Positions 10,290-21,420 are shown, counted from the stretch's first letter. The stretch: DNA of 64,000 nt from Hermatobates lingyangjiaoensis (GCA_026182355.1 JAPFBL010000583.1:145001-209000); one strand, 5' to 3'. Numbers and translations: made by a program. Notes: generated from the letters alone by a model not told the origin.

Positions 10290-10834
10290 TGAAATACGCA
10301 AAGTTGTATCCAACGAAACAACTATATCAAACTGAGGAAATAACTTATAAGTCAGTAAACAGAGTGATTAGTGATGAGGAAGCAGTTTATAATCCAACTA
10401 AATTTCTTGACTCCGTGACTGCTACTGGACTGCTTGCTCATGACTTAAAAATTAAAGTCGGTGGTACACCGATCATGCTGTTGAGAAACTTGAGTGCCCC
10501 AAAAATGTGCATCGAGACATGACTCCGAATTCGAGCTTTGCACAGATACGTCATAGAAGCCGATATCATGACTGGGTAAGGTACTGGGTTTATACCAAGC
10601 ATACCATTAATACCTAGCAACTGTAACTGTCCCTTTCAATTCAAACTGTTGCAATTTCCCGTCAGCGTCTGTTTCGCAATGACGGTAAATAGGGCTAAAC
10701 TCTGTCTACGACAGGAATTGAAGTGTTTCTCACATGGTCAACTGTCTCTTGCTTGCTCAAGAGTTACAGGTTCCAATTTTCTGTTCTTCCATACACCTGA
10801 AGGACAGAAAGCTAATGTGGTGTATAAATAGGCA
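10290..10834 (+). pseudogene. Helitron PIF1-like helicase C-terminal remnant
   Basis: It lies in an NWD intron. Residues PTKFLDSVTATGLLAHDLKI and PIMLLRNL (10400-10490) are the helicase C-terminal region of Helitron Rep/Hel proteins. After a degraded stretch with frame changes, 10649-10831 reads FPVSVCFAMTVNRA and later CFSHGQLSLACSRVTGS, the conserved helicase motifs V and VI region. In intact elements the motif near FAMT is INK(S/A)QGQ; here the QGQ is lost. Its reading frame needs at least one shift. A Helitron-like 3' end occurs at 12185-12255. Confidence 0.8.
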
Positions 10835-10897
10835 CTTACTTAACACTAATCAATAATACTATTTATTATTTTTATTAGTATAAATGTATATATATAT

Positions 10898-11002
10898 AAA
10901 ATAAATTCAAAACGAAGGAAACACACAGAAAGACATCGAAATATCGATGTGAGTTATGTCTGTGTCTTTCTGTGTGTTTCCTTCGTTTGAATTTATTTAT
11001 TT
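10898..11002. repeat. Short inverted PLE end, truncated ribozyme
   Basis: Arms read cgaaggaaacacacagaaag and its complement around a 20-nt centre that retains only GAAAUAUCGAUGUGAG. The family is that of 38927-40164. Confidence 0.65.
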
Positions 11003-11089
11003 AAAAAGTCCACTGGACCGTTTCTTTTAATTGTATATATATATATATATATTATTATATATATAATTAATATTTAATATTTATTATAA

Positions 11090-11775
11090 AATTGGGAGCA
11101 GTCCTTCTTCAATACAGCTTTTAAAAATGGATTGATTCCCTTGATTCAATTTCGTCTTATATTTTTCCAAATTAGAAATTTTTTCTTAACTCAGAACTCA
11201 ATTAAAAATTAAATCACCATAATTTTTTTTTATTATTGAACATGTTTCGGGTACGTTCACCATCTTCAGCAAAAACACAATTAAATTACAATTGCACTTA
11301 ACAAATGAATCTAATACTTAAAATTACATTGCAAAAACAATAAGTGAACAAGGTAACTGAGGTTACACAGCCAGGTTAGGGGTTTCAGGTTGGATAACTA
11401 GCCCTAGGTTTCCAAACAAGCGCAACTGGTTGGCAAAATTAACCTTTTTGATCGTTCATGCTAGGAGCTTTTTCTAGTATGAACAGCGCTTCTAATATCC
11501 TGAGTCTTCTTCCGTCCTTTTCTTTTGCTATAATTCTAGTATTATTCACCATAGTTTCCCTCGAAATTTTTGTTTTATGAATCTTTTGGAAGTGTTCTTT
11601 GGGGGCTCCTGAACTTCAATAGGGGGCTCCAAAACATGTTCAATAATAAAATAAAAAATTATGGTGATTTAATTTTTAAGTTGAGTTCTGAGTTGAAGAA
11701 AAAATTTCGTAATTTGGAAAAATATAAGACGAAATTGAATCAAGTGGAAACAGACATCCAGTTTTTAAAAGCATA
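11090..11775. repeat. Asymmetric head-to-head PLE dimer
   Basis: Left arm 11090-11533 (minus orientation) holds an N-terminal ORF piece, hammerhead and C-terminal piece. The right arm resumes at 11632 inside the post-hammerhead region and runs to the N-terminal frame ending QFLKA in (TA)n. It is closely related to the 7487-8337 palindrome. Confidence 0.7.
11236..11272 (-). ncRNA. Hammerhead ribozyme, ACAUGU stem III (one stem II deletion)
   Basis: The core is intact and stem I is UUG/CAA. The stem II 3' strand has lost one base (CCC for CACC). Confidence 0.6.
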
Positions 11776-11824
11776 TATATATATATATATTCAGGTAACT
11801 CACCACAAATTAGAGAAGATAGTC

Positions 11825-11860
11825 GCTCTAAGGCCTTTCGTTTTCACGTCGTCAGAGAGC
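11825..11860 (-). ncRNA. Hammerhead ribozyme, AGGCCU stem III
   Basis: Stem I GCUCU/AGAGC (five pairs), CUGACGA, extra C, stem II GU-GAAA-AC, GAAA, AGGCCU and U17. It is flanked by (TA)n on both sides within 60 bp. Confidence 0.82.
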
Positions 11861-11885
11861 AAGTCAATATATATATATATATATA

Positions 11886-12056
11886 TACACTTTAACACAG
11901 AGAAAAGAACACAGAAAGACACTACAGAACTCACTTCGATATTTCGACATCCGTCGTCAGCGAAGAACATTGCACTTCTTCCCGATGACGACGGATGTCG
12001 AAATATTGAAGTGAGTTCTGTAGTGTCTTTCTGTGTTCTTTTCTCTGTGTTAAAGT
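11886..12056. repeat. Inverted dimer with degraded AUAU hammerheads
   Basis: Arms meet around 11960-11982. The right arm core is CCGAUGA and the left arm carries CUGACGA with a shortened stem II. The outer ends are flanked by (TA)n. Confidence 0.7.
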
Positions 12057-12184
12057 GTTTATTGTCCACATGGACCTTTCATTTTATTCGAAGTATATAT
12101 ATATATATATATTATTATTTAGTATATATTATTAGTACAATAGTACTAATCAATATTTTTATTCCTATTCTATAATTTCTAACA

Positions 12185-12255
12185 ATATTTTGAAGTACCA
12201 TGTTTCATCTCTGAATTTTTGTAAAATACCCATCAAAGACGGGCACGTCTGCTGG
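12185..12255 (+). mobile_element. Helitron-like 3' terminus
   Basis: The end resembles 32880-32943: gtaaaatacc, a weakened hairpin with gacgggc, then CTGG at 12252-12255, fitting the CTRR Helitron rule. It may be the 3' end of the element whose helicase lies at 10290-10834, now split by PLE insertions. Confidence 0.5.
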
Positions 12256-12344
12256 TTCTTTATAATATTGCTTTGTGAATAATAAGGAAGGCTTAATAAG
12301 CCATTCCTCTCCACAAAGTAAAAGTTAAGGCTAGGTTAGGTTGT

Positions 12345-12580
12345 TGGGAGCCAGATTAGTTCAGTGGATAACGCACTCACATCTGAACTGGTAGGTCTGG
12401 GGTTCGATACCCACCTGGCCCTCGATTTAATTATGTAAGAGGTGAATAAATCTCAACACTTCGCAGAGGATGTTAAGCCGTCGGTCCCTTAGCCTGAATA
12501 ATGTCAGGTACTCCTTAAAGATCCCCTACTCTAAATACATTTGAGTTAGGCAAAATTTAGGACTTCCATTGTAGAATCAA
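12345..12580 (+). mobile_element. tRNA-derived SINE
   Basis: A-box-like tagttcagtgg and B-box ggttcgatacc are spaced as in a tRNA head. A body with gtcaggtact and ttgagttaggcaaaattt follows. It lacks the LINE-like tail. Confidence 0.82.
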
Positions 12581-12582
12581 CA

Positions 12583-12852
12583 GGTAGGTTAGGTTAGGTT
12601 AGGTTGCAGTGGTAGTTCCACAAGGGAACACACTAAGGCCGAGCATTGGCCCTTTGTGATACCACACAATGAAGATTGATTCTACAGTGGGAGCCCTAAA
12701 TTTTTTCTAAATCAAGTGTATTTAGAGTAGGGATCTTTAACGAGTACCTGACATCGTACAGGCTCGGGACCAACAGTTTAACGTCCTTCTCCGAGGGACG
12801 ACGTCCTCAGATTTATTTACCTCCCGCGTGAATAAATCGAGGGCCAGGTGGG
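12583..12852 (-). mobile_element. SINE, inverted, with (AACCT)n tail
   Basis: In minus orientation the body is followed by a tail of TTGTGTGGTATCACAAAGGG type and ends AACCTAACCTAACC. The tRNA head is truncated at the ccaggtgggg edge. Confidence 0.8.
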
Positions 12853-12987
12853 GAAATCAACACGTAATGTGACTCGCCCATTACTAAAAATAGGAGCCAA
12901 ATAATAATTGAGCCACACTTGCCATCCCTAGAACAGCACTAAAAGGTGAAAGCATTATAACTGTGGAAGTGGGAAAACAAACAAAAC

Positions 12988-13222
12988 AATAGGTAAGGTT
13001 GTATCGGCAGCCTTCTTTGTGATACGGCACAATGAACCTTCTACATTAGGAGACCTAAAATTTGACCTAACTCAAGTATATTTAGAGTAAGGATCTTTAA
13101 CGAATAGATGGCATCGTACAGGCTCGAGATAAACCACTTGAACAAATCGCGTCAATAAATCAAGGATCAGAGTGGGTATTGAACTCCGGACCTACCACTC
13201 CAGAGGTGAGCACATTGCCACT
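12988..13222 (-). mobile_element. SINE, inverted, diverged
   Basis: It contains the body motifs ttaacga and tcgtacaggctcg and a head with decayed A and B boxes. Confidence 0.75.
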
Positions 13223-13225
13223 GGT

Positions 13226-13606
13226 GAAAGATCCCTACTCTAAATAAACTTGAATCAGGCAGAATGGAAGACTCCCAATATAGAATGTTCATTATGTGCT
13301 ATCACAAAGGGACAAAGATCTATGTGTGTTATCTCTTTGGTCTGCTACTCCATCCTACATAACCTTTTCAAGTTTAACTGGGTAAAGGATACTGAACAAG
13401 TACCTGATACCGAACAGAAGGATAAACGGCTTTTCAAGGGGCAATGACAGCAAGGTTTTTAGTATCAAACGGACAGTTCAACAGATCAGATTTCACCATC
13501 GAATTTTTTCAACTTCCCCATTAAATCGAGAATCAGAGTGAGTATTCACCACCAAAGATACCAGTCCAAAGGCGAGCTTACATGCTATTGGGCTACTCTG
13601 GCCCCT
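13226..13606. mobile_element. Two SINE fragments in opposite orientation
   Basis: A plus-strand tail (13226-13370) is followed by an inverted decayed copy ending at ggctactctggccc. The 13250-13447 open frame is SINE sequence. Confidence 0.65.
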
Positions 13607-13789
13607 CTTTATATATAACAGACCTTGTATAGGTTTTTCAAGTACACTTACGCTTTTTCCAAATTATTGTTAACATTAAAACTAAAATGTATATTTTTTA
13701 TAGTTAACTCACAATTTTTATAAATATAACTTTTTTGAAATTAAATAACTTTACATAAAATATTTTTTGTAAAATATAAACGGTTCAAA

Positions 13790-13950
13790 ATTGAAGATAT
13801 ATAGCACACAAAGTAAAGAAGTTACTAAACATTTCGTCTACAACGTGCTTGGTCTCCATTTCTCTTTTCTCCTGAAGACGGAATGCCAGAAAATTTGAGT
13901 TTGTGTGTTTCTTTACTTTGTGTGCTACCTATCTTCAATTTTGAACTGTT
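13790..13950. repeat. Inverted PLE ends around AAUU hammerhead remnant
   Basis: agcacacaaagtaaagaa at the left pairs with ttctttactttgtgtgct at the right. A plus-strand core CUGAAGA (13872-13878), GG/CC, GAAA (13889-13892), AAUU has one extra A before GAAA. Confidence 0.6.
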
Positions 13951-14195
13951 ATTGTGTCCAGTTTAGATCGACTTTCCGTTTATCAAGTGAAATTTTAAAT
14001 ATAAAAGTATATCAGTTTGTATAAGATCAAATTGTTTAGTACATTTTTGTTTAGTACAAAATTGTACATTATTTGAAAATTACAACTTTCTTAAAATTTT
14101 TGTACATTAATTATTATACAACCATAATTTTTGTATATAAAAAGAATGTTCATTGGTACTAGGCTACATAAAGTGAGTACTTTTTCTCCTGAGTA

Positions 14196-14443
14196 CGGTG
14201 GATGTCCAAATACCAGAGTCCTAAGTATTACCTGACTCAAATTAATTTAGAGTAGGGAATATTTAACGAGTTCGTGACATAGTACAGGCTTGTGACCGAC
14301 GGATTAACGTCCTCTCCAAGGGAGGACGTGCTCAAATTTTTTCATCTTACTTATGAAAAAAATTGAGGGCTAGAGTGAGAATAGATCCCCTGATCTACCG
14401 GTGCAAAGGAGAGCACGCAAGCCACTGGGCTACCCAATTTCTT
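14196..14443 (-). mobile_element. SINE, inverted, diverged
   Basis: It contains the cctctccaaggg body and a recognisable head ending in gccactgggctaccc. Confidence 0.75.
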
Positions 14444-14489
14444 TAACTTCTGTAATCTACTGGGCAATAGTGTATATCCAACATGCCTA

Positions 14490-14880
14490 TAGCTGGTTAG
14501 TTCAAATCTGGACCTATAAATTCCTCCCGTCGGTCCAAGCCCGCCTGGAACTAACTCATTTAAAGACCTCGTGTCACTCCATTACCTAACAGACCATGGT
14601 AATTTTGGGTCGTACCTAATGCGTTTCCGGCTCAGACCAAGTGCGGCTTGCGACTGTGATCACCCGAATGAGTCAGTGCAGCATGTTCTCGAAGCCTGCC
14701 CGAGATACGACAGGGAGAGATACAGAGTGGAGATGTTTTTGGGCTCTACCCTGTCCAACTCATACGGTAGAGTACTGGAAAAAGTCAACCTCCCGGTGTT
14801 CCTGAGCTACATCCACGCCGTAAATAGGATTAAATCGCCCTAGGACATTACCTATAGTTTAATGTAAAAAAAAAAAAAAG
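14490..14880 (+). pseudogene. R1-like LINE 3' end
   Basis: The frame reads SFKDLVSLHYLTDHGNFGSY, then LRPSAACDCDHPNESVQHV and LEACPRYDRER. This CxC..HxxxxC cluster and its context are the zinc-knuckle tail of R1-type ORF2 proteins. The stop is at 14840-14842 and an A13-14 tract follows at about 14866. The start is 5' truncated. Position 14571 is only an internal GTG. Confidence 0.78.
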
Positions 14881-15471
14881 TAACATGTATAATGTATAAT
14901 TAGACGTAAGATTAAGGTAAGCCCGACTACGTCTGACCTAGATATGTTACATAGGATCTTCCTTTTGCTCCGAAATATCATTCGTACCCAGTGTAACTGT
15001 TTCGCGATGTAAAAATACTGTTGCGCGAATAGTATCGAGTTGCCCGCCTCTGCGTGGTCCACCTTGGGCATCGCCATGTGAACATGGGACGGCTAAAGTG
15101 TAAATCGTAAAAAGACAACCTGACTTGATTTAAAAACGATATGGCCTGAAATATTGGCTTGGTGCGTATAAAGGTCAACACAAGTTAGTTCAAATCATAA
15201 AATATAAAAATAAAAAAAAATGTTAAAATTAAATAATTATAGGAAAAGTTCAAAGTACGAAAGAAAAAAAAAACAACGATGAATAAATAAAAGCAAAAAA
15301 GGAAGTGATACTCAATTTGTCAAACATGAACAATAACAAACAAAGCCAAAGTAAACAAACAAAGAAAGAAAAATGACTTATTTCTTTGAGCTTTATTAAT
15401 TATAAAGAAAGACTAAATGAAGTGCGTGCAGGCTGGTATTTTTTTTTTTTCGTAAAACAAACAAGACAAAC
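14881..15471. other. Intronic AT-rich sequence
   Basis: No repeats were recognised. The minus frames at 14859-15181 show no family. Confidence 0.4.
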
Positions 15472-15628
15472 CTGGTTAGTTTTGTTGCTAGCATTGATCT
15501 CTGGTCTTTCTTCGATGTTTTTGTTGATCATGTCTTGTAGTTTAGATGAAAGAGTTTCTTGGAAAACGGTCAAATATGTGTCATGTTCTACGAGCTCTGG
15601 ATCGATTTTACCTTCCCCTCTAGTGACT
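15472..15628 (-). CDS. NWD1/2-like STAND ATPase, linker exon
   Basis: A 157-bp exon lies between acceptor TTCCAG and donor CAG/GTTTGT. It begins by completing a Lys codon (AA from the previous exon plus A) and ends in phase 0. It encodes VTRGEGKIDPELVEHDTY and later QETLSSKLQDMINKNIEERP. An aromatic-rich 'H..Y...F...L...I' helix just before the ATPase core is what NWD1/NWD2 proteins show ahead of NACHT. The phase arithmetic (1 + 52 codons) is exact, which strongly supports a real exon. Intron 5' side is 25703, 3' side is 10106. Confidence 0.82.
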
Positions 15629-16440
15629 CTGGAACAAAAAAACAAAAAAAAATGCCTTTTATTTTTTTTTTCTAAAACTTATAAAAAGTAACTAAAAGAT
15701 TGTTCTTTTCAATTAAATTTCTGAAACTCACTACTCCATCAACTTTCATCATTTCTGTCAAGAAATACGAAAACATCCACCACTCAACTCCACAACTATA
15801 TATAACTTTATTTTTCTATAAAATTACTAATATTACATCTGTACTTGAATAACAGTAGTATACATTTCACTCACAGGCTATGCAAGCATATATACTAGAG
15901 TATTTATCAAACTGGGCAAGTTATGAAAACTGTTTGTTAAAGAAACAGTAACCAGCTCGGCCCAGCAACCAGACATGTTAATAACAACTGCATTATACAA
16001 AAAAGACAGTCTTAAATTATTTAGTTAGTGTTTCATATTCAGGGAAATGTAATTTTTTAAGTTTTTTTAAGTCTAATGTGGTTTTATAATGTTAATAACG
16101 TAAGTCAAGCGGTACCTCAATTACGATTTTTTCGTAATCCCAGCTCGAACTCGACACGTACCAGGTGCATTCTAGTTCCCGATTGATTTAAATTTTATAC
16201 TTATTAATTATATTTAAATCAAATATTTCAATTTCAGCAGTTAAGATTGTTCATACTTTACATAGTACAGTGTATATACCATACTACAAGATACTACTGA
16301 ATCTAGTATTTAAGATTTTTTTAATTCCAATAAAAATCATGCACCTTTATTATTTTTCATTGGAAATTTAAAAAAAAATCAATATTTAAAAATAGATTTG
16401 TCATTACTTGTACAATCTGTTACAGTGTTGTATTTACTCA
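15629..16440. other. Intronic AT-rich sequence, nothing recognised
   Basis: Only low-complexity sequence was seen. Confidence 0.4.
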
Positions 16441-16444
16441 TGAT

Positions 16445-16620
16445 TAGGATTCCAGAGACCTCAACCTTGGTCTCCAACCATCGTTTCACAAGTGCGCTTG
16501 GTGTCCCTATCTCAACTCTCCTTATGACGGTTCAACCCAAAATTAGAGACTGTAAGTGTGTTTGTTCTTAGTTCTGCGTTTGTTGTCCTTTTGGATCGTT
16601 TTCCTGTTTGCAATATATAT
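16445..16620 (+). repeat. Single decayed arm of AAUU hammerhead family
   Basis: It has ccttatgacggttcaaccc then AAAATTAGAGAC, with G5 replaced by T. It ends in (TA)n. Confidence 0.55.
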
Positions 16621-17448
16621 ATATATATATATATAAGTTATCTTAACATGGGAATTGGGTTAATTTTCCCAGAAAAATTTTTAAAAAACATGCCAACCTT
16701 TCTTAAACTCTTGGAACAATGAACTAAAATTATAATATTTATTTATAAATTTAAAAGATGGAAAGAAAAGAAAGAAGTAAAACTTACTTCATATTTTAAC
16801 ATTCCGTTGCCATCAAGGGAAATTTACTCGCCAAGAAGCAAAGTATTTATTTTTTTTGTTCACTGGTGCAAGGTTTCCCTTAAGCATTGTTTTTAAAAAA
16901 GTTTATTGTGAAATTATATATATATATATATATTATAATAAGTGGCTCTCTAACTTGGATTCGGGGTCAATTTTTCCAGAAACTGAAATCCTTAAACACC
17001 TATTTATCAAACCTTATATTATTGTTCTTTATTATATTATATATTTTTTTTTTTTTTTTATAATTATAACTTTAACGCTAGGAAAGAAACGAAAGACATA
17101 CAAACACGAATTTAAATCCTCTCATCGGGAAAAGGAAAACCTTGAAGAAACTCTACTCAAATATAATGTGTTACACGTACATCTTCCTAAATAGTTAAAA
17201 ATAAGCACAGCTTCTGATTGACAGTTATTGTTATACTCTCTAGTTTTCGTATCAATTTTGGTGAGCTTGGTGCTCCAAAGGGTACAGAATTAAAAATAAA
17301 CTTGAGTGCCACAAAACACGAAAAACCCTTTTTAAAAAAACTGAAAATATATCTATAAAAAGAAAATAGCAAGTTTGCTTTAGTTAAGTTATTAAGGTTA
17401 ACTTTTTTAAACGTGGTTTATCATAATTGGAATTGCCGACAAGAGGGA

Positions 17449-18356
17449 AAGCCCCCATGAAATTTCGGTAACCCGACTCTGGGGAAAGGTCAACACTGAA
17501 GAATCAAGCAAGGGGATAGTTGACGACTCCAGGAAGCCGCGGCTGCGAGGGAATTAGAAGCACAGACCTTTGGGGGGTAAAGCCCCCCCGAGGATCCACT
17601 CAGAGCCGTGCCCACTGAGGCAACTTTTGAGGAGCTTGCGGCCCAACTGGTCGCCAACAACGAGGGGATTGAGGAAGGAGATATTAAACCGCTCTTTAGA
17701 GTGGGCAACAAAGTACACGAGAAGGTAACAGTCATATGCGCCCTAAATAGGGCAAAGGCTGAAAATATATTAAGTAAAGAGAGCCTACGAATTGACTGGC
17801 AAGTTTGCCCTATTAGTAAGTATAACGAAGTCAGCCAATGTTTCAGGTGTGTGGCCTTTGGACACGTGGCGACGAGGTGTACCAGCAGTGCCCCCATTTG
17901 CGGCCATTGCGCAGGAGAGCATGAGTCCAGAGACTGCCCGGACAAGACGGAGATAGCTTGCGCAAACTGCAAGAAGCTGCGCTTGCCTTGTGTGGACCAC
18001 GGGGCATATGCCAAGTCCTGTCCCTTAAGGGAACGTGAAGTGCGGACCATGAAAATGAAACTGCATGGATAAGTTTGCCATCATACAGCAGAATGTTTTC
18101 AAGTCGCGGTCCGTGACTGAACAATGGGCAAGTGTCTTGAGACACTTATGTTAGGCCCGTTAGCGAGTCACTTGCAGGCTAACGAGAGCGGATGACAATT
18201 TGGTTCTCTGAGTGGCAAGTCCGTCGATGACGCTCTGTGGAGGCTTAGCAGCCTAGTCTCTGAAGCTGAGTGTAAGTATATAGTGGGTCTATTTTTAGAT
18301 ATAAAAGGCGCTTTTGACCACGCATGGCGACCGGCAATACTTAGGCATTGAACAAT
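17449..18356 (+). pseudogene. R1-like LINE fragment: ORF1 C-end, ORF2 start, RT piece
   Basis: ORF1 C-terminal residues at 17590-18072 contain two CCHC knuckles (CFRCVAFGHVATRC and CGHCAGEHESRDC) plus a third cysteine cluster, as in R1/TRAS-type gag. ORF1 ends CTGCATGGATAA, and ORF2 would start at the overlapping ATG (18064) with MDKFAIIQQNVFKS, the usual endonuclease start. The endonuclease is then missing: about 18150 onward reads SGKSVDDALWRL and YIVGLFLDIKGAFDHAW, the RT finger-palm region. An in-frame TAG/TGA and this deletion show the copy is dead. GC content is clearly higher than the surroundings. Confidence 0.8.
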
Positions 18357-18365
18357 GATGAAATG

Positions 18366-18472
18366 AATTATTTATATTAGAAATAGGTAAAACCGTCATA
18401 CCTCGTAAGATGATCCTGGAGTTGGAGCGCTTTCGGACCATGTCCATCTTCGATCGCAACAAACCTATTGAG
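18366..18472 (-). repeat. Single arm of variant hammerhead repeat
   Basis: It matches the 1616-1702 arm, with minus-strand UCGAAGA, GGAC..GUCC, GAAA, AGCGCU and C17. It directly follows the truncated LINE. Confidence 0.65.
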
Positions 18473-18643
18473 CTGTTATATTTAGTTACTTTGATTTTTT
18501 AGTTTTTATTTATTATCTAGTTTGGGTTTTTTATATTTTTTAACTTCGTCATCCTGTCTATAGTAAAAAAACTAAAAATCAAAAATAACTAAATAAAATC
18601 AAAGCAATAATATCAGGATAGCAGTGGACTATCTTGTTATAAC

Positions 18644-19345
18644 CGTGTATTTTCATGAAATTACACAGCGATTCTAACGCCATCTCTTGGTCTTTTCATG
18701 AAATTCACGGCGATTCTAACGCCATCTCTTGGTCTTTTCATGACATTACACGGCGATTCTAACGCCATCTCTTAGGCTTTTCATGAAATTACACGGCGAT
18801 TCTAACGCCATCTCTTGGGCTTTTCATGAAATTACACGGCGATTCTAACGCCATCTATTGGTCTTTTCCTGAAATTACACGGCGATTCCTACGCCATCTC
18901 TTGGTCTTCTCATGAAATTACACTGCGATTCTAACGCCATCTCTTGGTCTTTTCATGAAATTACACGGCGATTCTAACGCCATCTCTTGGTCTTTTCATG
19001 AAATTACACGGCGATTCTAACGCTATCTCTTGGGCTTTTCATTAAAAATTACACTGCGATTCTAACGCCATCTCTTGGTCTTTTCATGAAATTACACGGC
19101 GATTCTAACGCCATCTCTTGGTCTTTTCATGAAATTACACGGCGATTCTAACGCCATCTCTTGGGCTTTTCATGATATTACACTGCGATTCTAACGCCAT
19201 CTCTTGGGCTTTTCATGAAATTACACGGCGATTCTAACGCCATCTCTTGGTCTTTTCATGAATTACACGGCAATTCTAACGCCATCTCTTGGTCTTTTCA
19301 TAAAATTACACGGCGATTCCTACGCCATCTCTTGGTCTTTTCAAT
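18644..19345. repeat. 43-bp minisatellite, about 16 copies
   Basis: The unit starts ttttcatgaaattacacgg and ends ctcttggtc. Copies differ at a few positions and by small indels. An internal GGCG/CGCC inverted pair is conserved. The repeat length is not a multiple of three, so the open frame at 19215-19505 is fortuitous. Confidence 0.9.
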
Positions 19346-20808
19346 ATCTTTTCATTTGAGTATCGTGCCGTCAGTCGTCGCGCGTGAGACTTGTCCGGGT
19401 ACGGCGATATCCTGGACCTTCGGTGATACTGAGAGAATCCCCTGCGGGAAATTTTTTCTCAATTTAGTCGAGAGAGAGCGCAATAGAGCGTTGAGCACTT
19501 TTTAGTGAGTTGTCATCTGGAGCTTTTTACTTTTGGAGCATTGTGAGAAGTTTTTAACCCTCACTTTCTGGGTCATCAGCGGTTTGTTGTGTTTTTTCCA
19601 ATTTTCTCCCTCCCCCCTTATTTTTTCATACCTGGCCCATATCCAATTTTATTTTATTACCCCCTCTGATAGTTTCCCATCATCTCCGGCCCTCTGGGCC
19701 AATCCTCTAACCCAGAAAATTTCTGGATTGAACTTTGACCCTACCTTTGAACGCGTTTATCTCGGCTCCAGGTGGAACTACAGGCACGGGGAAAACGCCA
19801 TTTTAATCAGGAGTGCAAGGAGTATCCGACGGCATGAGTGGGAAGTCACCAAATGCCGGACAGAAATCGACCTCCTCCAGGAGCAAGGACCAGATGAGAA
19901 AATCTCCTAGGGCAAGTTTAGCGGAGGATAAGATGTGAAGCCCTAATAAGGTTGCTAACCCCCGGCCGAGGGGTGCAGATGGGAAGTATGTGAGGACGTC
20001 AATGGGCAAGCCCTCGTCCGCTCCCACGGATGTGTTGAGGAGACAATCCGCCGACAAGAAGGTAGCAAGTGAGTTAGGGAAGCTATGTGTAGCGCCAAGA
20101 AGGAATAGCGAGGTCGCTATGAGTGGCCAGCAGAAAAACCTGGAAGCGTTCATCTCCCCCGGAAAGGAAGGTTTATCTTCGGATAATCTCAAGTTCCTAG
20201 ATGACCTTATGGCGACTCCGGAGTCTAAGAAAAGGGGCCGCGAGAGCATGTCCCTGACGGAGACCAAGAGAGGAAGAATGGCGTCCCCTGACTCAGAGAG
20301 GCCAATAGAAGAACCAAGGGCGCAAGGAAACGTGTGTAGTGTAGAAGTCCCATCGCATTGTAGAAGGACCCACTGTCGCATGTAGTGGACTTCGACATGA
20401 ATATGGGCCGAATTTATGGTAAGTTAGACCAAGCCATGGCCACGATCTGTATGCTTAATAAAAGCATTCAGAAAATCGAGGAGGAAAACCCAGGCCATAT
20501 GGAGCCTCTCGACGGGCTGAAAAGAGTAAGTTTGCAGTTCGCCATGGGAATGGGCGAAATCAGGGCCTTAACCGGAACAGTGAAGGCAAATTTTGATAAC
20601 TATAGGGACGGTGGCACTCCTATAGATTATGAAATGAGGATCACTAGAAAAGTGAGAGAAGAAGTAGCCACTACACTCTTTGAGTTGAAAAACGAAATTC
20701 TGGTGGCTGTAAAAGAGCAAGTGTCCGCTCAGGTGGAGAACTTTGCAAGGTCGGCAGAGGGCAGGTTGCAGGCCGCAAGCAAGGCTCCAGTTGAGGCGGC
20801 CCCTAGAG
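19346..20808 (+). pseudogene. R1-like LINE 5' region and ORF1 N-terminal part
   Basis: A GC-rich leader (19346-19980) is followed by a gag-like frame. It includes a charged region (GKEGLSSDNLKFLDDLMATP, KKRGRESMSLTETKRGRM) and, after a frameshift near 20385, a coiled-coil-like stretch (MCMLNKSIQKIEEE-type; 20385-20800). The zinc knuckles are absent because the copy is cut at 20809 by a MITE. It is the N-terminal complement of what 17449-18356 retains. The small frames at 19533 and 19990 belong here. Confidence 0.6.
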
Positions 20809-21131
20809 CAGGGATGACGAACCTTTTTTAACTCCTGGGTCAATTATATATCTTATATAAAAAAATAAACAAAAGTGGGTCACAACTTTACTTATCAAAT
20901 CAATGAGAAAGTTGTTGCTGCATCTTATCTGATGGCATTAGAATGCTAAATTGGCAACTCTACGCATTAGTTGGCTCTGCTCGTTAATAAGTAAACGAAA
21001 AGCACTTGCCATAGTAAAAAAAAAAATATTTGTTTAGTTTTGCACAAACATCGACATAGAACGACGTGGGTCACTAAAATATGAGTGGTGGGTCAGTTGG
21101 TGACCCGCGGGTATATGGTTCGCCATCCATG
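20809..21131. mobile_element. hAT-like MITE, 323 bp
   Basis: Termini CAGGGATGACGAACC and, inverted, CATGGATGGCGAACC. Flanking octamers share only the core taga. It supplies the final residues and stop of the overlapping LINE frame. Confidence 0.6.
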
Positions 21132-21149
21132 TTGTAGAAGCAACGGCAA

Positions 21150-21207
21150 GTAACCCATATATATAAAGATTTCACATAAACACGTGAAATAACAATCAAT
21201 GAATCAT

Positions 21208-21242
<35 letters not shown>

Positions 21243-21289
21243 AATATAAAAAATGTTGTACTATATATATATAGTACCTCTAGTACTAT

Positions 21290-21320
<31 letters not shown>

Positions 21321-21420
21321 CTATATAGTACTACCTCTACTCTCCTGATGACGGTTCAACCTAAAATTAGATACTGTAAGTGTGTTGTATCTTTATTGTG
21401 TGTCTATAGTTTAATGTGAA
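21150..21420. repeat. (TA)n cluster with PLE end scraps
   Basis: It contains pieces of the AGAUCU family end (aagatttcacataaacacgtg) and a decayed AAUU hammerhead (ctgatgacggttcaaccta, then AAAATTAG). Confidence 0.6.

Noticed and set aside
11570..12175. 201-residue open frame as a gene
   Set aside because: It is a PLE N-terminal fragment joined to translated (TA)n tracts (IYIYIY) and repeat arms.
12583..12607. Interstitial telomere from the ggttaggtt run
   Set aside because: It is only a few units long and is the tail of a SINE.
19215..19505. Protein with MKLHGD repeats
   Set aside because: The unit is 43 bp, so the frame shifts each copy and opens only by chance indels.
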